From an uncultured Eubacteriales bacterium (GTDB taxonomy: Bacteria > Bacillota > Clostridia > Oscillospirales > Acutalibacteraceae), in the NCBI GenBank assembly GCA_910580045.1, contig CAJTXF010000071.1:1-7491 (forward strand): 7,491 nt of DNA, given 5' to 3'. Shown piece by piece: positions 5,156 through 7,491 of this stretch. The translations under genes and the position numbers were made by a program. The notes below the pieces were generated by a model. That model saw only the letters and a program-made list of their open reading frames with translations, was not told where the DNA came from and made no database searches. Numbering within the stretch: position 1 is the first letter of the stretch; every line of letters begins with the position of its first letter.

Positions 5156-6334
5156 ATGGCTGAAAAGAAACAGGCCCCTATCTCCATGCGGGCTGATATT
5201 AACGCGGACAAGGCCGAAAAGGAAAAGGCGCTTAAGTCTGCTCTGGCTAACATAAAGAAGCAGTTCGGCGAGGGCGCTGTCATGCGTCTGGGCGCCGATT
5301 CCCCTTTGAATCTGGAATGTATCCCCACTGGCTCCCTTTCCCTGGACATTGCCCTGGGCGTTGGCGGCCTTCCCCGGGGACGTATTATTGAAATCTATGG
5401 TCCTGAGTCCTCGGGCAAAACCACCCTGGCTCTGCACTGCATTGCCGAGGGCCAAAAAATGGGAGGCAATGCGGCTTTTATTGATGTGGAACATGCCCTG
5501 GACCCGGTCTACGCCGCGAACCTGGGGGTGAGTGTGGATGACCTGTTGGTCTCTCAGCCGGACACTGGTGAGCAGGCCTTGGAAATCACAGAGGCCCTGG
5601 TGCGCTCCAATGCCATTGACGTGATTGTTATTGACTCTGTGGCGGCCCTGGTCCCCCGGGCAGAGATTGAGGGTGACATGGGCGATTCCCACGTGGGCCT
5701 GCAGGCCCGGCTCATGAGCCAGGCCCTGCGCAAGCTGGCCGGGGCCATTGCCAAATCCAACAGTGTGTGCATCTTTATCAACCAGCTGCGGGAAAAGGTG
5801 GGGGTGATGTATGGCAGCCCGGAAGTGACCCCCGGCGGCCGGGCCCTCAAGTTCTATTCATCCGTGCGCATTGACGTGCGCAAGGGTGAGGTAATCAAGA
5901 ACGGCTCTGATGTTATCGGCGCCCACACAAAGGCAAAGGTGATAAAGAACAAAGTGGCCTCTCCCTTCCGCATTGCGGAGTTTGACGTGCTTTATGGCAA
6001 GGGAATCTCCCGTATGGGAGAGCTCATTGACATTGCCACGGATTTGGAAATCATACAGAAAAGCGGCTCTTGGTTCTCCTACAGCGGCGAGCGCATTGGC
6101 CAGGGCAGAGAGAAGGTGAAGGATTTCCTCACCAATAATCCCAACATTGCCGCTGACATTGAGGCAGCTGTCCGGAAAAATATGGATGCCCTGTTCAAAA
6201 AGTCCGTGTCCGCGTCCGAGAATGCTGAAGAGGACTCTCAGGAGCCGGCCCCTGAGGCTGCCCCGGCCAAATCCTCCAAGTCCTCCCGTGCCTCTCAGGA
6301 GCCGGAGCTGGACATCACGGTGGATGACGAATGA
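5156..6334 (+). CDS. recA: RecA recombinase
   Basis: The 392-aa ATP-dependent strand-exchange protein acts in homologous recombination and SOS induction (LexA co-protease). Visible hallmarks: Walker A GPESSGKT at 82-89, catalytic Glu E112 in FIDVEHALDP, Walker B VIVIDS at 156-161, loop L1 around EGDMGDSHVG (172-181), and loop L2 from FINQLREKVG (208) through TPGGRALKF. The C-terminus is a Ser/Pro/Ala/Glu-rich linker (~350-384) ending in the acidic tail ITVDDE, which in the family tunes DNA access. The N-terminus carries about 15 extra charged residues relative to E. coli. The start is supported by GAGGAGG (5142-5148) spaced 7 nt from the ATG. It heads an operon with recX, overlapping it by four bases, and has its own promoter with a possible LexA site. 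Confidence 0.99.
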   Translation: MAEKKQAPISMRADINADKAEKEKALKSALANIKKQFGEGAVMRLGADSPLNLECIPTGSLSLDIALGVGGLPRGRIIEIYGPESSGKTTLALHCIAEGQKMGGNAAFIDVEHALDPVYAANLGVSVDDLLVSQPDTGEQALEITEALVRSNAIDVIVIDSVAALVPRAEIEGDMGDSHVGLQARLMSQALRKLAGAIAKSNSVCIFINQLREKVGVMYGSPEVTPGGRALKFYSSVRIDVRKGEVIKNGSDVIGAHTKAKVIKNKVASPFRIAEFDVLYGKGISRMGELIDIATDLEIIQKSGSWFSYSGERIGQGREKVKDFLTNNPNIAADIEAAVRKNMDALFKKSVSASENAEEDSQEPAPEAAPAKSSKSSRASQEPELDITVDDE

Positions 6335-6951
6335 TGGAGCTGACAGCCGCGGAGCCCAGACGGCACCATCTGACTCAGCTCTTCCTGGACGGGGAGCCTG
6401 CCGTGAAAATTGACACAGAGACCTTCCTGCGCTCCGGTCTGCGTCCTGGCGATAAGCTGGACGATGAGGAGCTTCACCAGCTGATTCTGGCCTCTGACGC
6501 CCGCCGGGCCAACGAGAAGGCTCTATACCTTTTAGAGCACCGGGATCACTCAAAAAAGGAATTGGCGGACAAGATTGCCCGTACAGCTGCCTCTCGGGAG
6601 GCGGCCCAGGCCGCTGCTGACCGGATGGAGGAGCTGGGCCTGGTCAATGACGAGGCCTATGCCCGCCGCCGGGCCAAAGAGCTGTTTGAGCGGAAGAAAT
6701 TCGGCCCCATGCGGGTGCGGCAGGAGCTGCGGCTCAAGGGGATTTCCAGTGAGCTGATTGACGAGCTGCTGGCAGAGTATGAGGAAGAGAGCGCCCTGGA
6801 GAATATCCGGGCCGTTTTAGAGCGAAAATATCCCCAGTGGCAGGAAGACGAAAAGGTAAAGCGCCGGGCGTTTGCCGCCCTGCAGCGCATGGGCTATCCC
6901 TATGGGCAGATCCGCGCGGGGATGTCTTTGGCCGAGCTGGCAGAGGAGTAA
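6331..6951 (+). CDS. recX: RecX, regulator of RecA
   Basis: The 206-aa protein of the RecX family binds RecA filaments and inhibits or modulates their activity. The family's repeated three-helix units are visible: ALYLLEHRDHSKKELADKI (~70-88), MEELGLVNDEAYARRRAKE (~99-117) and KFGPMRVRQELRLKGIS (~122-138), then a C-terminal repeat with RAFAALQRMGYPYGQIRAG. Residues 1-60 form an extension (RRHHLTQLFLDGE, then a basic/acidic stretch) seen in Firmicute RecX. The ATG overlaps the recA stop as ATGA, with no strong ribosome site of its own, so expression is probably translationally coupled to recA. An alternative start is the next codon, also ATG (6334). Length is within the usual range. Confidence 0.95.
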   Translation: MMELTAAEPRRHHLTQLFLDGEPAVKIDTETFLRSGLRPGDKLDDEELHQLILASDARRANEKALYLLEHRDHSKKELADKIARTAASREAAQAAADRMEELGLVNDEAYARRRAKELFERKKFGPMRVRQELRLKGISSELIDELLAEYEEESALENIRAVLERKYPQWQEDEKVKRRAFAALQRMGYPYGQIRAGMSLAELAEE

Positions 6952-7001
6952 CATTTCCCTCTGGATTTCCTGTCTCCGCCTGGGAAAAAGAACCGGTATT
7001 T

Positions 7002-7019
7002 CCCGGCTTTCCGGGCTTT
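7002..7019 (+). terminator. Weak candidate terminator after recX
   Basis: CCCGG (7002-7006), loop CTTT and CCGGG (7011-7015) form a short GC-rich hairpin followed by CTTT. It lies 51 nt after the recX stop and directly before the rpsO promoter. The U-run is short, so termination would be partial at best. Confidence 0.3.
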
Positions 7020-7045
7020 ACAAACCGCCCCGAGTATGTTACAAT
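7017..7045 (+). promoter_or_regulatory. rpsO promoter with extended -10
   Basis: TTTACA (7017-7022), a 17-bp spacer and TACAAT (7040-7045) preceded by TG-T give an extended -10 promoter. Transcription would begin near 7052, some 118 nt before rpsO. Confidence 0.7.
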
Positions 7046-7051
7046 ATTCGG

Positions 7052-7169
7052 AGTGCCCTCCCCTCGGACAAGGGCCCCACCAGCCCCTGCCTGTGGAGTG
7101 GGTGAATATTACAGCGGTCACAGGGCCTGTTCCCAATCTGGTTCTCATACCGCGGAAAAGGTGATTATT
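7052..7169 (+). promoter_or_regulatory. rpsO leader, possible S15 autoregulatory RNA
   Basis: About 118 nt of leader precede the rpsO ATG. CCTGTG (7090-7095) can pair with CACAGG (7119-7124), enclosing a GGGTGAATATT stretch. S15 is known to repress its own mRNA in several bacteria through leader structures that differ between lineages. I could not match this leader to a known S15 motif, so the role is inferred from position. Confidence 0.35.
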
Positions 7170-7433
7170 ATGACAAAAGCAGAAAAGACTCAGATTATCC
7201 AGCAGTACGCCCGCCATGAAGGGGACACCGGCTCTCCCGAGGTCCAGATTGCTGTTCTCACCAAGCGCATCAATGATTTGACTGACCATCTGCGCGTGAA
7301 CAAAAAGGACCATCACTCCCGCCGGGGCCTGCTGAAAATGGTCGGCCAGCGCCGCAATCTGCTCAACTATCTGACCAAGATTGATATTGAGCGCTATCGT
7401 ACTGTTATCGCCCAGCTGGGTATCCGTAAGTAA
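7170..7433 (+). CDS. rpsO: 30S ribosomal protein S15
   Basis: The 87-aa product is the primary 16S rRNA-binding protein of the central domain of the 30S subunit, needed for platform assembly. It matches the family along its length: HEGDTGSPEVQIAVLTKRI (16-34), the rRNA-contact region DHHSRRGLLKMVGQRRNLLNYL (47-68) and the end LGIRK. The start is supported by AAGGTGA (7158-7164) shortly upstream. It follows recX but has its own promoter. In Firmicutes pnp commonly follows rpsO, but only 58 non-coding bases remain in the window and no terminator is seen in them. Confidence 0.99.
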   Translation: MTKAEKTQIIQQYARHEGDTGSPEVQIAVLTKRINDLTDHLRVNKKDHHSRRGLLKMVGQRRNLLNYLTKIDIERYRTVIAQLGIRK

Positions 7434-7491
7434 TCTGTCCTTCGTTCTGTCCTTGTAACAGCTTGCAATAAGTGAAATACGAGGGCGGGGG

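Noticed and set aside
5135..5692. 185-codon minus-strand frame opposite recA
   Set aside because: recA is unambiguous here; the antisense frame is a composition artefact.
6837..7169. Upstream in-frame extension of rpsO overlapping recX
   Set aside because: S15 homology begins exactly at the ATG at 7170, which has its own ribosome site and promoter.
7434..7491. Possible promoter or terminator after rpsO
   Set aside because: Only a short direct repeat (CTGTCCTT twice) is visible; no convincing hexamer pair or hairpin with U-run fits before the window ends.

Overview
The window looks like chromosomal DNA from a moderately GC-rich anaerobic Firmicute, most likely a gut clostridial lineage such as Oscillospiraceae. 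This is inferred from the strong AGGAGG-type ribosome sites, the TTGACA/TATAAT-type promoters, a Gram-positive recA-recX pair with rpsO after it, and GC-biased codon use in the housekeeping genes. No species can be named from the sequence alone.

Layout, left to right. Positions 1-690 are an AT/GC-mosaic minus-strand unit. A perfect consensus promoter (TTGACA, 17 bp, TATAAT at 662-690) carries an inverted repeat in its spacer and has a ~154-nt structured leader. It drives at least three very small genes: 56 aa, 55 aa, and a third cut by the window edge. The second and third are near-identical tandem duplicates that differ only at synonymous sites. The first shares an RR-x6-RFM motif with them. 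I do not recognise this family, and it is the most novel part of the window. Positions 691-995 hold no gene, only the promoter region of the next one. Positions 996-2480 (+) encode a stand-alone L-fucose/L-arabinose isomerase-family protein, followed by a terminator.

Positions 2607-3809 (-) encode an exported V8/glutamyl-endopeptidase-like serine protease with signal peptide, acidic pro-region and complete His-Asp-Ser triad. It has its own strong promoter and terminator. Its protease domain is clearly more AT-rich than its neighbours and than its own N-terminal part. Positions 4013-4963 (-) encode an AraC-type regulator fused to a GyrI/Rob-like effector-binding domain. It starts at a TTG codon and is divergent from recA. 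A second perfect Shine-Dalgarno lies inside it, just ahead of the effector domain.

Positions 5156-6951 (+) are the recA-recX DNA-repair operon. The genes overlap by four bases (ATGA), and a plausible promoter and degenerate LexA-like operator lie ahead of recA. Positions 7170-7433 (+) are rpsO (ribosomal protein S15), with its own extended -10 promoter and a ~120-nt leader that may be the site of S15 autoregulation. The last ~58 bases hold no gene; pnp commonly follows rpsO in Firmicutes but is not visible here.

Functionally the window is a set of independent transcription units rather than one pathway. RecA and RecX act together (recombinase and its modulator). The isomerase, the secreted protease and the AraC regulator each stand alone. 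The small-gene cluster looks like an accessory insertion.
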